Assembly (NCBI RefSeq): GCF_009712035.1
Contig: NZ_VILB01000008.1
Coordinates: 105,165-149,548, forward strand
DNA from: Anabaena sp. UHCC 0187
GTDB taxonomy: Bacteria; Cyanobacteriota; Cyanobacteriia; Cyanobacteriales; Nostocaceae
Length of the DNA stretch: 44,384 bases
Direction: 5' to 3'
Shown here piece by piece: positions 16,192-24,432 of the stretch; position 1 is the stretch's first letter, and each line of letters starts with the position of its first letter. The position numbers and the translations under genes were made by a program. The notes under the pieces were generated by a model. It was not told where the DNA came from. It saw nothing but the letters and a program-made list of their open reading frames with translations, and ran no database searches.

Positions 16192-16961
16192 AGGATTTCT
16201 GGATCTAACTCTAGAGTTTTACCTGCGTCATCTTCTGCTAATGCTGCTGCTGCAAGTTGAGCAAGTACATCATGGGATTTAGCAAATGCTTTATCCCAAA
16301 TAACTTCTTCTTCTAATTCTCTACAGGTGATCTCTTTTACCTGATTAAAAAGTAGCTCAATAGGAGTATGCAAGTTTACACAATCTGTAGGCCAAACATT
16401 ATTAAGTAAACAAAATAGTCTTTTCCCAACTCTTGGATCATTACCAAAACCACTCCAATTACAACTAGTCATAACTACCAAAAAAATCTCTACATTGGGA
16501 AAAACTTCTCTTAATTTTTGTTCCCGCTCTTGAAAATGAACAGGCCAGTTTTCCCGAAGCCATCCCAATTGCGTTTTGCATTCAATAACAGCTAATAATT
16601 CGTTACCACGCCAGATGCTAATATCAGGACGTATGGCGTTACGTTTCCTTTGAATTGGACGTTCTGAAGCTATTTCCAAATCAAGATGTTCTAAATCATT
16701 AAACAACTTCAGAAAAAAGATAATTGTCTCTACAAAAAAGTCTGAACCTGCTTGAGCTACTTGTTTACCCAAAAATTCTTTAAGTTTTAGTTGGTAACAA
16801 TAAAACGCACGTAGACGGTTAGCTATTGTACTTGAATAATCAAATTTACCGGTTAATTTATCGATTTCCTTGATATGCTCGTATGAATGCTGCAATGATA
16901 TTGCTAAATTGTCTAAGCTTTGAGCATATTCGTCTTCAAAATCACCAGGATTAAATATCAC
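16188..16961 (-). CDS. PD-(D/E)XK nuclease-like protein within a toxin-antitoxin operon
   Basis: 257 residues, GTG start. Residues 1-105 are helical. Then comes RPDISIWRGNELLAVIECKT with D113, E127 and K129 spaced as in PD-(D/E)XK nucleases (D-x13-E-x-K), followed by EREQKLREVFPNVEIFLVVM, the usual helix and strand of the fold. The core of a DNA-cleaving or DNA-binding endonuclease-like domain is therefore likely. It overlaps the antitoxin-like gene upstream (GTGA) and the toxin gene downstream (GTGA), so all three are one tightly coupled operon. Target unknown; it may be part of the toxin system or a rider gene. Confidence 0.75.
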   Translation of the reverse strand: MIFNPGDFEDEYAQSLDNLAISLQHSYEHIKEIDKLTGKFDYSSTIANRLRAFYCYQLKLKEFLGKQVAQAGSDFFVETIIFFLKLFNDLEHLDLEIASERPIQRKRNAIRPDISIWRGNELLAVIECKTQLGWLRENWPVHFQEREQKLREVFPNVEIFLVVMTSCNWSGFGNDPRVGKRLFCLLNNVWPTDCVNLHTPIELLFNQVKEITCRELEEEVIWDKAFAKSHDVLAQLAAAALAEDDAGKTLELDPEIL

Positions 16962-17191
16962 TTTGTTATTTCCTCACTTTTTGTAGATATCGAAGCAGCA
17001 TATTGTAAGGAGAAAGATGTGATTTCAAGTTGGTCTTGTTCTGTCCAAGTATCACTTTCATCAATAATAGATAAATTTTTATCAGCTAAATTACTTTCTA
17101 ATGCTTTGAGGATGAGTCTAGCAATTATATCTTGTTCAGTTTCAGGAAGTTGCTTTATTTGTTTAATGGCTTCTTCAAGTAATTGAGTCAT
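16958..17191 (-). CDS. Antitoxin-like small protein
   Basis: 77 residues, starting MTQLLEEAIKQIKQLPETEQ and continuing DIIARLILKALE, a helical N-terminal pattern common in small cyanobacterial antitoxins paired with RelE/ParE toxins; the C-terminal half is acidic and unstructured-looking (SIIDESDTWTEQDQLEI), suitable for wrapping a toxin. No DNA-binding domain is obvious. First gene of a three-gene operon. Assigned mainly from context. Confidence 0.6.
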   Translation of the reverse strand: MTQLLEEAIKQIKQLPETEQDIIARLILKALESNLADKNLSIIDESDTWTEQDQLEITSFSLQYAASISTKSEEITK

Positions 17192-17237
17192 AGTTTTTAC
17201 TGTTAATCATTATCTATTGTAATAGATATGAGACAGC

Positions 17238-17285
17238 CAGGGAATAAATTCCCTGACTAATAGCTAAAGTCGGTTAAAACCGACT
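17238..17285. repeat. Two adjacent small palindromes
   Basis: CAGGGAATAAATTCCCTG (17238-17255) and AGTCGGTTAAAACCGACT (17268-17285) are perfect inverted repeats in the spacer between the inositol monophosphatase gene and the antitoxin gene (both minus strand). Neither has a clear T-tract, so they are noted as repeats rather than terminators. Confidence 0.7.
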
Positions 17286-17329
17286 CATGAAAAAACGCAA
17301 GTTCCTAACCCACAATCATTATCAAAAAA

Positions 17330-18133
17330 TTACGTCCAACTAGATAAACGGGGAACTTTCATCAATTCTTGACTGAGACTATCGTGAATATGACCGTTAG
17401 TAGCTAAAATTCTTCCCGACTCAATTTTCATCGGAGTCCCATCATAAGCGGTGACATTTCCTCCCGCTTCCTGAACCAATATTATCCCAGCCACAACATC
17501 CCAAGGCGCAATTCCCCTTTCCCAATAACCATCAACTCGACCACAGGCTACATAGGCTAAATCCAAAGCTGCTGCACCGTCACGTCTCACACCTTGGGTA
17601 AGATGGGTAAGATGACAAAACTCTGCATAATTGTTATCAGGAGTTTCCCGGCGGTCATAAGCAAATCCACTGACTAACAGACTTTTACCTAATTCCGCTG
17701 TTTGGGAAACCTGAATAGGGCGACGGTTACGAGTTGCACCTAAACCAGCAGCAGCCCGAAATAATTCATCCCGAAAAGGGTCATAAATTACCCCCACCTT
17801 GGGTACACCTTGAATCATCAACCCAATGGAAACGGCAAAACAGGGATATTGATGGGCGTAATTAGTTGTACCATCGAGAGGGTCAATAGCCCAGAGAAAC
17901 TCATTATCTTGATTTCCCAGTTTTCCCGACTCTTCAGCGAGGATAGAATGCTGGGGAAAATGGCGACGCAATACTTCTAAAATTACCTGTTCAGAAGCTT
18001 TATCCGCAGCGGTAACTAAATCACCAGGACGGCCTTTTTCGGTGATTGCGTCTTCTAATTTACCTAAATAATCTTGTAAAACTACACCTGCGGCTAAAGC
18101 TGCTTCTGTAGCAATATCTAGAAAAATTTGCAT
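17330..18133 (-). CDS. Inositol monophosphatase family protein
   Basis: 267 residues. All metal-binding motifs of the family are present: DLVTAADKASEQVI, ILAEESGKLG (E of the EE pair), WAIDPLDGTTNYAHQYP (DPLDGT), and the C-terminal GIAPWDVVAGIILVQEAGG (WD). Members dephosphorylate myo-inositol 1-phosphate; bacterial relatives include SuhB, fructose-1,6-bisphosphatase-like and histidinol-phosphatase enzymes, so substrate specificity is uncertain. It stands alone between short repeats. Confidence 0.93.
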   Translation of the reverse strand: MQIFLDIATEAALAAGVVLQDYLGKLEDAITEKGRPGDLVTAADKASEQVILEVLRRHFPQHSILAEESGKLGNQDNEFLWAIDPLDGTTNYAHQYPCFAVSIGLMIQGVPKVGVIYDPFRDELFRAAAGLGATRNRRPIQVSQTAELGKSLLVSGFAYDRRETPDNNYAEFCHLTHLTQGVRRDGAAALDLAYVACGRVDGYWERGIAPWDVVAGIILVQEAGGNVTAYDGTPMKIESGRILATNGHIHDSLSQELMKVPRLSSWT

Positions 18134-18168
18134 ATTTGTTAGTTGTCAGTGGTCAGTTGTCAGTGGAT

Positions 18169-18774
18169 TTAACGAGAGATCCGGCGAAATTCTCCAGGAG
18201 TCATCCGCATAGGTTTATCGGTGTTCCAGATGCCTTTTCCCATGATTCTCGCCCATTGTTGGGCGCGTTCTAGGCGTTGGTCGTATTTGTGATTAGGCGA
18301 TCGCGCTACAAATAAAGCATATCCTTGTTTGAGTATTTCTTCATTTAACAACAGTTTATCTTTCCATACATAGGCTAAGGTTCGGTTAAATTTATCCTTA
18401 GCTTCTAAGTCAAATTCCAGATTAACAGCTTGATTTGCACCACCAATTAAAGTTTCTAGTAATCGTTTAGCATCCTCACCCCAAGGAAATTGGCGCAGGT
18501 CTGGTGCATCTAAACCAATTAACCGCAATGAAGAAATTAAATTTGGTTGTGCTTCCATTCCTAATACTTCCAAGCTTTGTCCACTCACAACCCGTGCTAC
18601 CTTTACATTAGCGGGAATGGCTGAGGAATTGTTTTGGCTTTGACAACTCACCAACAGTAACAAACTAGCTAATATAATTATTTTCGGTACAAAAATGCGA
18701 AAACGGACTACTATAGTAGCCGTTCTCGCTATCAAATTCATTAACCTAAACACACGAAAATTCTTAGTCGTCAT
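18169..18774 (-). CDS. Thermonuclease-like lipoprotein (SNase fold)
   Basis: 201 residues with a basic N-terminus, a hydrophobic stretch (about 29-43) and a lipobox LVSC with C44, so probably an exported lipoprotein. The rest is an SNase/thermonuclease domain: VKVARVVSGQSLEV, LRLIGLDAPDLRQFPWGEDA, DKFNRTLAYVW, LLNEEILKQGYAL and AQQWARIMGKGIWN. The usual acidic catalytic glutamate after the APE-type motif appears as APD here, so activity is not certain. The annotated start overlaps the ferredoxin stop by 11 bases; M12 (at 18741) is an alternative start. Co-oriented with the ferredoxin gene. Confidence 0.85.
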   Translation of the reverse strand: MTTKNFRVFRLMNLIARTATIVVRFRIFVPKIIILASLLLLVSCQSQNNSSAIPANVKVARVVSGQSLEVLGMEAQPNLISSLRLIGLDAPDLRQFPWGEDAKRLLETLIGGANQAVNLEFDLEAKDKFNRTLAYVWKDKLLLNEEILKQGYALFVARSPNHKYDQRLERAQQWARIMGKGIWNTDKPMRMTPGEFRRISR

Positions 18775-19132
18775 CTAAGGGTAAACCCGCTTTAACTTTG
18801 CCCTTACCAAAAAATCGCCCAAACTGAAGTTCATAAACTTCATCTTCGTCTTGTGTTTCCACTTCCAAATCAGAACGGGCATAACTTACACATAATAAAG
18901 CGTAACCTTGGCGGCGTAAATCGGGAGACAGGCCAATGGCTTCCGGTTGGTGAATTTCTCCAGATAAAACTCTGACAGCGCAGGTTGTACAAGCCCCATT
19001 CCGACAAGAAAAGGGGAGTTCTGTCCCGTTGTGTTCAGCCGTGTGGAGGATATAACGGTCTTCAGGAACTTTGAGAGTATGTGATGTCCCAGTTTGACGA
19101 TTGTAAACTTTAATTGTGTGGGTTTGAACCAT
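18764..19132 (-). CDS. 2Fe-2S plant-type ferredoxin with C-terminal extension
   Basis: 122 residues. The cluster ligands are C43, C48, C51 (FSCRNGACTTC) and C81 (ALLCVSY), the plant-type spacing. About 25 extra residues after the domain (ELQFGRFFGKGKVKAGLPLD) make it longer than the 97-99-residue photosynthetic PetF, resembling the extended FdC2-like group. It carries one electron at low potential, with partners unknown. The next gene overlaps or lies close downstream, an unexpected pairing of redox protein and nuclease-like lipoprotein. Confidence 0.93.
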   Translation of the reverse strand: MVQTHTIKVYNRQTGTSHTLKVPEDRYILHTAEHNGTELPFSCRNGACTTCAVRVLSGEIHQPEAIGLSPDLRRQGYALLCVSYARSDLEVETQDEDEVYELQFGRFFGKGKVKAGLPLDDD

Positions 19133-19315
19133 CTTGATTTTTAGATTTGCGGATTTGGAGTTTCACACTTAATTATAAGAAGATTGGTTGGAAACTCTGC
19201 ACTTTCAGGTCAGGGAGTGGTGATAGCACAGCGTGGCCTTAGCCATAAAAAATATCTTTTCTAAAATGGTTGCTTTTTTTTCAATCCTATTGTAATATAA
19301 CAAAGCGAGACACCT

Positions 19316-19402
19316 GGAGAGATGGCCGAGTGGTTGAAGGCGCAGACCTGGAAAGTCTGTTATGCAGAAATGTATACGAGGGTTCGAATCCCTCTCTCTC
19401 CA
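19316..19402 (+). tRNA. trnS: tRNA-Ser (GGA)
   Basis: Class II cloverleaf: acceptor GGAGAGA pairs with TCTCTCC, D arm TGGCCGAGTGGTTGAAGGC, anticodon stem-loop CAGACCTGGAAAGTCTG with GGA, a long variable arm (TATGCAGAAATGTATACGA) and T arm AGGGTTCGAATCCCT. Discriminator is A here; CCA is not encoded. Confidence 0.97.
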
Positions 19403-19463
19403 TTACTAAGTGATAATAAAGTTGTAGGGAAGCGCATAATATCATCAAACAGGTACGTAAAAT

Positions 19464-20117
19464 ATGGTATACAGCTTTACATTCCCACAAGAGATGATTG
19501 ACAGCATTCAGGAAAGGATAGAAGTCCTGGAAAGATGTTTAAATAATGCTAACCCGCAAGATGAAAAAATGGCGGAGATGATTGAATTTGCTCATATTCG
19601 GGAAATATCTCTTATTCACCTTAAAGAGGAATTGGGAAAGTTACTTGAAAAGTTGATTAAGATAGGAAAGCTATATCAGGTAATTTGTGAAAAATCAACC
19701 AAGGGTGAATTACCTTTGTTACTATATGTAAAACATTATTTTATAATGAAAGAAATTATAGATATAGAATTTATAGGTTTTCATTTATACTTAATCACAA
19801 ACAACCAAGAAGTTTTAAAAAAAATGACTATAAGTTTTGTGGAACTATTTAATCAATCTAAAGAACTATTTAATCAATCTAAAATAGAAATTGTACATAT
19901 TGCAGATAAAAATTTTTATAAATTATCCATTCTTAGGGAATCTTTAAAGCACTTACTACAATCACTTATCAAAGCTTGTTTAAAGACAAATCTATTTACG
20001 GAAGAAGAGATTAATACTTTTAACTTAGGAGATATCACACCCCAGGAATCACAAGCTATGTTGATTTCTTTAGCATCTACAGAAAAATGGGATTATGTGT
20101 ATAGAAAACTTGCATAG
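19464..20117 (+). CDS. Hypothetical helical protein upstream of and overlapping a Doc toxin gene
   Basis: 217 residues, mostly amphipathic helix (MIDSIQERIEVLERCLNN, then LIHLKEELGKLLEKLIKIGK), lysine-rich, with no recognised domain. An internal exact 21-base tandem duplication (19842-19862 and 19863-19883) repeats the residues ELFNQSK. It is AT-rich relative to neighbouring housekeeping genes and lacks HIP1 octamers. The 3' end overlaps the doc gene by 23 bases. In classical systems this position holds a Phd antitoxin of about 70 residues; this protein is three times longer and not Phd-like by eye. It may be an unusual antitoxin, but that is inference. Confidence 0.65.
   Translation: MVYSFTFPQEMIDSIQERIEVLERCLNNANPQDEKMAEMIEFAHIREISLIHLKEELGKLLEKLIKIGKLYQVICEKSTKGELPLLLYVKHYFIMKEIIDIEFIGFHLYLITNNQEVLKKMTISFVELFNQSKELFNQSKIEIVHIADKNFYKLSILRESLKHLLQSLIKACLKTNLFTEEEINTFNLGDITPQESQAMLISLASTEKWDYVYRKLA
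19842..19883 (+). repeat. 21-base exact tandem duplication inside a gene
   Basis: The unit GAACTATTTAATCAATCTAA plus A occurs twice back to back, adding seven residues in frame to the protein encoded at 19464-20117. A recent slippage or unequal-exchange event is the likely cause. Confidence 0.95.
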
Positions 20118-20505
20118 TCCTCAATTTATTGCAAAAGAAGATGTATTAAGTATACATAATAAGCAAATTAATCTATATGGTGGATCATATGGTATCCGCG
20201 ATGAAGGTTTATTAGATTCTGCAATTTACCAACCTCAAGCAAGTTTTGGAGGAGAGTTTTTACATCCTACTATTGTTGAACAAGCAGCAGCATATTTATT
20301 TCACATTACTAATAATCATGCTTTTATAGATGGAAATAAACGCACTGCTTTTGATGTTATGGTGACATTTTTGAACTTAAATGATTATGAACTGAACATG
20401 ACACCAGAAGAAGCATATCAATTAACAATGCAGGTTGCTGATAATAAAGTGAGTAAAGAAGAGTTAATTGAGATATTGAGAGATTCTATTATAGAACTAT
20501 TTTAA
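20095..20505 (+). CDS. doc: Doc-type (death-on-curing) toxin, Fic fold
   Basis: 136 residues. The Fic/Doc signature HAFIDGNKRTAF (H75 to F86) matches the Doc variant HxFx(D/N)xNKR, in which the enzyme phosphorylates elongation factor Tu rather than AMPylating proteins. The N-terminal region (FIAKEDVLSIHNKQINLYGG, then GIRDEGLLDSAIYQP) is also characteristic. The gene overlaps the preceding 217-residue gene by 23 bases, so translation is probably coupled. No Phd antitoxin is recognisable nearby. Confidence 0.92.
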   Translation: MCIENLHSPQFIAKEDVLSIHNKQINLYGGSYGIRDEGLLDSAIYQPQASFGGEFLHPTIVEQAAAYLFHITNNHAFIDGNKRTAFDVMVTFLNLNDYELNMTPEEAYQLTMQVADNKVSKEELIEILRDSIIELF

Positions 20506-20522
20506 AATATGAGTTGAGATGT

Positions 20523-20549
20523 GGTGCGTTACGCTGCGGCTAACGCACC
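20523..20549. repeat. Palindromic intergenic repeat between convergent genes
   Basis: GGTGCGTTA and TAACGCACC form a perfect 9-base-pair stem around CGCTGCGGC. This is a dispersed cyanobacterial hairpin (TGCGTTACGC... AACGCACCCTAC type), lying between the doc and cobN 3' ends, where it may end transcription in both directions. Confidence 0.8.
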
Positions 20550-20555
20550 CTACAA

Positions 20556-23500
20556 TTAAACTGTGACTCCTTCCAATTGTTCATCAGTTAAATCATACAA
20601 TTTCCGCAACTTATCCAACTTATCTCCATCAGCTTGCCATAAACCGCGTCCCGATGCTTCCAACATTCTCCCGACAATATTTTTAAATGCTTCAGGATTG
20701 GCTTTGCGTAATTTTTCCGCCATTTCTGGATCTAAAGCATAGGTTTCCGCAGCTTGATCATATACCCAATCATCTTGAAAATCAGCAGTACCACCCCAAC
20801 CAATTAAAGCCGTCATGCGTTGAGAAATTTCAAAAGCACCACCAGAACCTTGATTAGCCATTGCGTCAGCCCATTTAGGATTTAATAACTTGGTTCGGTA
20901 TTCCATTCGCAACAAATCATCTAAATTGCGGGGTGTAGTGTCCTTTGAAAAACTCTCCACAAAACTAGCTGTAACTTTTTTCCCGCTTTGTTTTTCTGCG
21001 GCTTTTTTCAAACCTCCGGTATTGGCATAATATTCCTGAATATCAGTCAAACCATATTCTACCGAATCTATTTCTTGAACAATGCGATCGCTAGTTTTCA
21101 ATAAAGTCTGCAATACTTCTGGTCTAGCTTGTCCTTTATCATTTCTACCATAACTAAAGACATTGCGACTTTCCCAAGTATTTCCCAACTCTTCCCCAGA
21201 TTCCCAATTACCATCAACAACTCTATCATTAACCAAAGAACCAAAATCACCAGCAGGATTAGAAAACAATCTTGCGGAAGAATTTTCCACACCTTTAGCT
21301 TTTAAAATCAAAGCGTGTTTTCTGATAAAATTCATTTCCTCCGGTTCATCAATTTCCGCAGCCCGTTGAAATAAATCATCCAATAATTCAATGATATTTA
21401 CAAAACTATCCCGGAAAATACCCGATAGATTTGCTAACACATCAATCCGCGGATGTCCAACATCAGATAAAGGTTTTAAATCATATCTAACTATGCGTCC
21501 AGTTCCCTCCTTCACAGGTTCAGCACCCACCAATTCCAAGAGAATCCCCAAAGATTCACCCTTAGTTTTAATAGCATCCAAACCCCATAACAAAACCGCC
21601 ACAGTTTCAGGATACTTCTTATTTTCATCCAAAGACTGAGAAATAATTTTCTTAGCAATTTCCTTACCCCTTTCAAAAGCAGCAGGAGAAGGCATCCGAT
21701 AAGGATCTAAAGCATGAATATTCCTACCCGTAGGTAACACACCAGCACCATCACGCAACAAATCCCCACCAGGTGCAGGAGGAATAAATTCACCATTTAA
21801 ACCCCTTAAAAGATTAGTTAACTCATCAGTTGACTGATTTAATAACCTTGTAATTTCCTTTCTTTCTTCTTCTCTTCCTTCTTCGTGTTCTTCGCTTCTT
21901 CGTGGTTCATTCTCTTCCCCAAAATAAGCATTTAAATAACCAGTTAACTCCTCCTGATTCGGTGCTTCACCTAAAGTATGTAACCCAGAAGAAAAAAGAC
22001 GATTTTCGAGAACTTGGAGATATTCATACAACTTCACCAAATAATGATCAAAAGCATGATTACTAAACATCCTCACATTTTCCGGTGTAAAGGGAATACC
22101 CAACCTTTTCGCATCATCAAAAGGACAATCTACCTCCAAACCAGTATCAACAATCTTCTTACAAATCCCTTCCTTTAACAGATAATTTTTTTCTGGATCT
22201 TCCCGATACTCAGCAATTAAATCGCGGATATTTACCAACTCCTTATATAAACCAGCGCGTCCATAGGGAGGGACATTGTGAGAAATTAGCACACCATAAC
22301 CGCGACGTTTGGCTAAAATTGATTCTGAAGGATTATTTGCGGCATAGATATATAAATTTGGGAGATTTCCTAACAAAATATCAGACCAAGAATAGCCAGT
22401 ATTTCCTAATGGTGAACCGGGCAACCATTCAACAGTTCCGTGCATTCCAAAATGAACAATTGCATCAGATTGAAAATCATTTTGTAACCATTTATAATAA
22501 GCTGCATATTGGGGATGGGGTGTTAAATCTCGTTCAAACATTAACCGCATGGGATCACCTTGAATTCCCAACGGTGGCTGGACACCTATCCACACATTTC
22601 CTAATTGCACACCACCAATATTAAATTCATCACCATAGGTTTTAATCCCACTACCAGTGAGGTATTTCCATTGTTTTTCAATGCGAGATGTGAAAAGATA
22701 GCCTAACCATTTTTCTAAGGTTTTAGCATTGACAGTTGTAATATCTTTTTTGTTATTTTCTACTAGGGGATTAATTTCATCGGCTTCTTTAATTTGGCGA
22801 ATTAATTCTTCTCCATCTTCGGGAATTTCACCAACTGTATAACCCTGTGCTTTCAGTGCATGAAGTAATTTAATTAAACTGCGAGGAACGTTTAATAAGG
22901 CAGCAGTTCCGACTGCACCATAACCAGGGGGAAAACCATATAAAATAATGGCAATTTTCCGTTGGGAAATAGGTTTTTGGCGGAGGGAAACCCAGCTTTT
23001 AACTCTATTAGTTAATCGCTGCATTCGTTCAGGAACTAAATAAATTTGTTCACCTACTAAACCACCCAGAGGAATTGTATCAATTGCACCATCTAATTCT
23101 GGCAAAGCATACAATACAACACTTTGTAAGCCGCCTACGCCTTGGCGTGTCCAAGAGTAAATATCTTGAATTAATAACGGTGCAGCGACGATATAAGGGA
23201 CATTTTTGGCTGTGAGAATACGTTTAGCCACTTCCACCTGTCTTCCGGCTTCCATTGAACCAGCGGGACCACCAACGAGGGGAAAACCGATGGTAGAAAC
23301 TATGGCATCAATTTTTACCGATTCTGCGGAAAGGGAAGGGGTTTCAATATTATTTATGTGACGTTGTTGGGTTTCGTAGTCGCTTGTCATCCAATCTCTG
23401 ACGGCTACGTGTCCTTCTACACCGTTGATAAAGATGGGTAAGGGAATTAACCCCGCTTGTTCAAAATAGCGGATTAGTTGGGGAATATAGGGCAATTTGG

Positions 23501-24269
23501 TGATAACGTGCTTTCGGTAAATTAGGATACCTATGACTGGCTTTGTGGGGTGGGCATCTTGCCCGCCCTTATTATCTGGCAGGTGAGACACCCGCCCCAC
23601 AAGATACCACTGTAAATACTCACGGGGTGATGTAAAAAAACCTTGATAGTCAGGATGTAATAACCCCATGTCCGGGGTTTCGATAGGTGGAGGTATATCT
23701 CCAACTTTTAAATCTAAGTATTTTTCCGCAATTGTCCAAAATAGGGCAGCGACGTTTTCTGAACCGCCGGCGTTCCAGTAACCATAGATAATTAACCAGT
23801 TGCGTAAGTCTTGGACTTTTTGCACTGGGATGAATTTTAATAACTTGGGACCGATTTTTAGGAAACTGATATAACCAGCAAGTTTGTCTTCTTCTTTACC
23901 GTTGCTGAATTTATCAAGGATGAATTTAATGGGTTTAGGCATTCCAGCGGGTTTGTCACCAATGGCAAATGCACCGATTTTGGTTAAACTCATTAATTCC
24001 AGCGCTGACTCGAAAATGAGACGAATGGGGATGTTAGCGACACGCTCCCGCAACCATACAACTTGGTCATAATCAAAGAGTAAACTGCCAAAGAATACGT
24101 CTGCGCCTTTGAGCGCTGTTTCTACTTCCGTGCTATTGGTGGTAATATTGCGATCGCTAAATACGCGAATATCCAACTCTGGACACCGAGAATTAGCCAA
24201 ACTAGCCGCTTTCCGGTATAAGTCCGCATTAAACGATTCAAACCCAGCAATCAAGACAATGCGTTTCAT
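20556..24269 (-). CDS. cobN: CobN/ChlH-type chelatase large subunit
   Basis: 1237 residues, close to the usual length of CobN/BchH/ChlH proteins. The family pattern runs throughout: KRIVLIAGFESFNADLYRKA at the start, IIYGYWNAGGSENVAALFW, GILIYRKHVITKLPYIPQL, VHFGMHGTVEWLPGSPLGNT, PPAPGGDLLRDGAGVLPTGR and VLLWGLDAIKTKGES. It inserts a metal ion into the macrocycle, Co for cobalamin or Mg for chlorophyll. The N-terminus differs from cyanobacterial ChlH as I recall it and matches the second paralogue usually annotated CobN; cobU 5 kb away agrees, but substrate is not certain. Two in-frame stretches look like inserted repeat DNA: residues 223-243 and about 787-804. Confidence 0.9.
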   Translation of the reverse strand: MKRIVLIAGFESFNADLYRKAASLANSRCPELDIRVFSDRNITTNSTEVETALKGADVFFGSLLFDYDQVVWLRERVANIPIRLIFESALELMSLTKIGAFAIGDKPAGMPKPIKFILDKFSNGKEEDKLAGYISFLKIGPKLLKFIPVQKVQDLRNWLIIYGYWNAGGSENVAALFWTIAEKYLDLKVGDIPPPIETPDMGLLHPDYQGFFTSPREYLQWYLVGRVSHLPDNKGGQDAHPTKPVIGILIYRKHVITKLPYIPQLIRYFEQAGLIPLPIFINGVEGHVAVRDWMTSDYETQQRHINNIETPSLSAESVKIDAIVSTIGFPLVGGPAGSMEAGRQVEVAKRILTAKNVPYIVAAPLLIQDIYSWTRQGVGGLQSVVLYALPELDGAIDTIPLGGLVGEQIYLVPERMQRLTNRVKSWVSLRQKPISQRKIAIILYGFPPGYGAVGTAALLNVPRSLIKLLHALKAQGYTVGEIPEDGEELIRQIKEADEINPLVENNKKDITTVNAKTLEKWLGYLFTSRIEKQWKYLTGSGIKTYGDEFNIGGVQLGNVWIGVQPPLGIQGDPMRLMFERDLTPHPQYAAYYKWLQNDFQSDAIVHFGMHGTVEWLPGSPLGNTGYSWSDILLGNLPNLYIYAANNPSESILAKRRGYGVLISHNVPPYGRAGLYKELVNIRDLIAEYREDPEKNYLLKEGICKKIVDTGLEVDCPFDDAKRLGIPFTPENVRMFSNHAFDHYLVKLYEYLQVLENRLFSSGLHTLGEAPNQEELTGYLNAYFGEENEPRRSEEHEEGREEERKEITRLLNQSTDELTNLLRGLNGEFIPPAPGGDLLRDGAGVLPTGRNIHALDPYRMPSPAAFERGKEIAKKIISQSLDENKKYPETVAVLLWGLDAIKTKGESLGILLELVGAEPVKEGTGRIVRYDLKPLSDVGHPRIDVLANLSGIFRDSFVNIIELLDDLFQRAAEIDEPEEMNFIRKHALILKAKGVENSSARLFSNPAGDFGSLVNDRVVDGNWESGEELGNTWESRNVFSYGRNDKGQARPEVLQTLLKTSDRIVQEIDSVEYGLTDIQEYYANTGGLKKAAEKQSGKKVTASFVESFSKDTTPRNLDDLLRMEYRTKLLNPKWADAMANQGSGGAFEISQRMTALIGWGGTADFQDDWVYDQAAETYALDPEMAEKLRKANPEAFKNIVGRMLEASGRGLWQADGDKLDKLRKLYDLTDEQLEGVTV
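21857..21911. repeat. Low-complexity repeat inside the chelatase gene
   Basis: The plus strand reads as runs of CTTCTT, TTCGTG and TTCGTGGTTC, resembling intergenic repeats of Nostocales (AACCACGAAG... GAACACGAAG on the other strand). It encodes a purely charged stretch (PRRSEEHEEGREEERK) between YFGEEN and EITRLLNQ, both of which look like normal family sequence. Inference: an in-frame acquired repeat. Confidence 0.5.
23541..23603. repeat. 63-base palindromic element inserted in frame in the chelatase gene
   Basis: Terminal inverted repeats CTTTGTGGGGTGGG and CCCGCCCCACAAG bound a 63-base element of exactly 21 codons. It encodes residues 223-243 (LVGRVSHLPDNKGGQDAHPT plus K), located between QWY and PVIGILIYRKH, which are family sequence. 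The left half repeats the intergenic element at 1480-1507. Confidence 0.8.
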
Positions 24270-24432
24270 GCGCTTTTGCTACGAAATATTTCTTTACCTT
24301 GATCTTAAACATTTTTGGGGATTAATGGGGGAATATCTACCTAGAGATTAAAATAATATCTATGCTTTTGGGAAATATATTAACAAGTAGCAGACTCTGG
24401 AAATACTGAAAAAGTCAATCAAGGAGATACAA

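Noticed and set aside
17238-17285. Palindromes considered as terminators
   Set aside because: No T run follows either palindrome on a relevant strand, so only repeat status is claimed.
19403-20505. attR-like copy of the tRNA-Ser 3' end after the Doc cassette
   Set aside because: The TTCGAATCCCTCTCTCTCC segment does not recur downstream in the window, so integration into the tRNA is not demonstrated.
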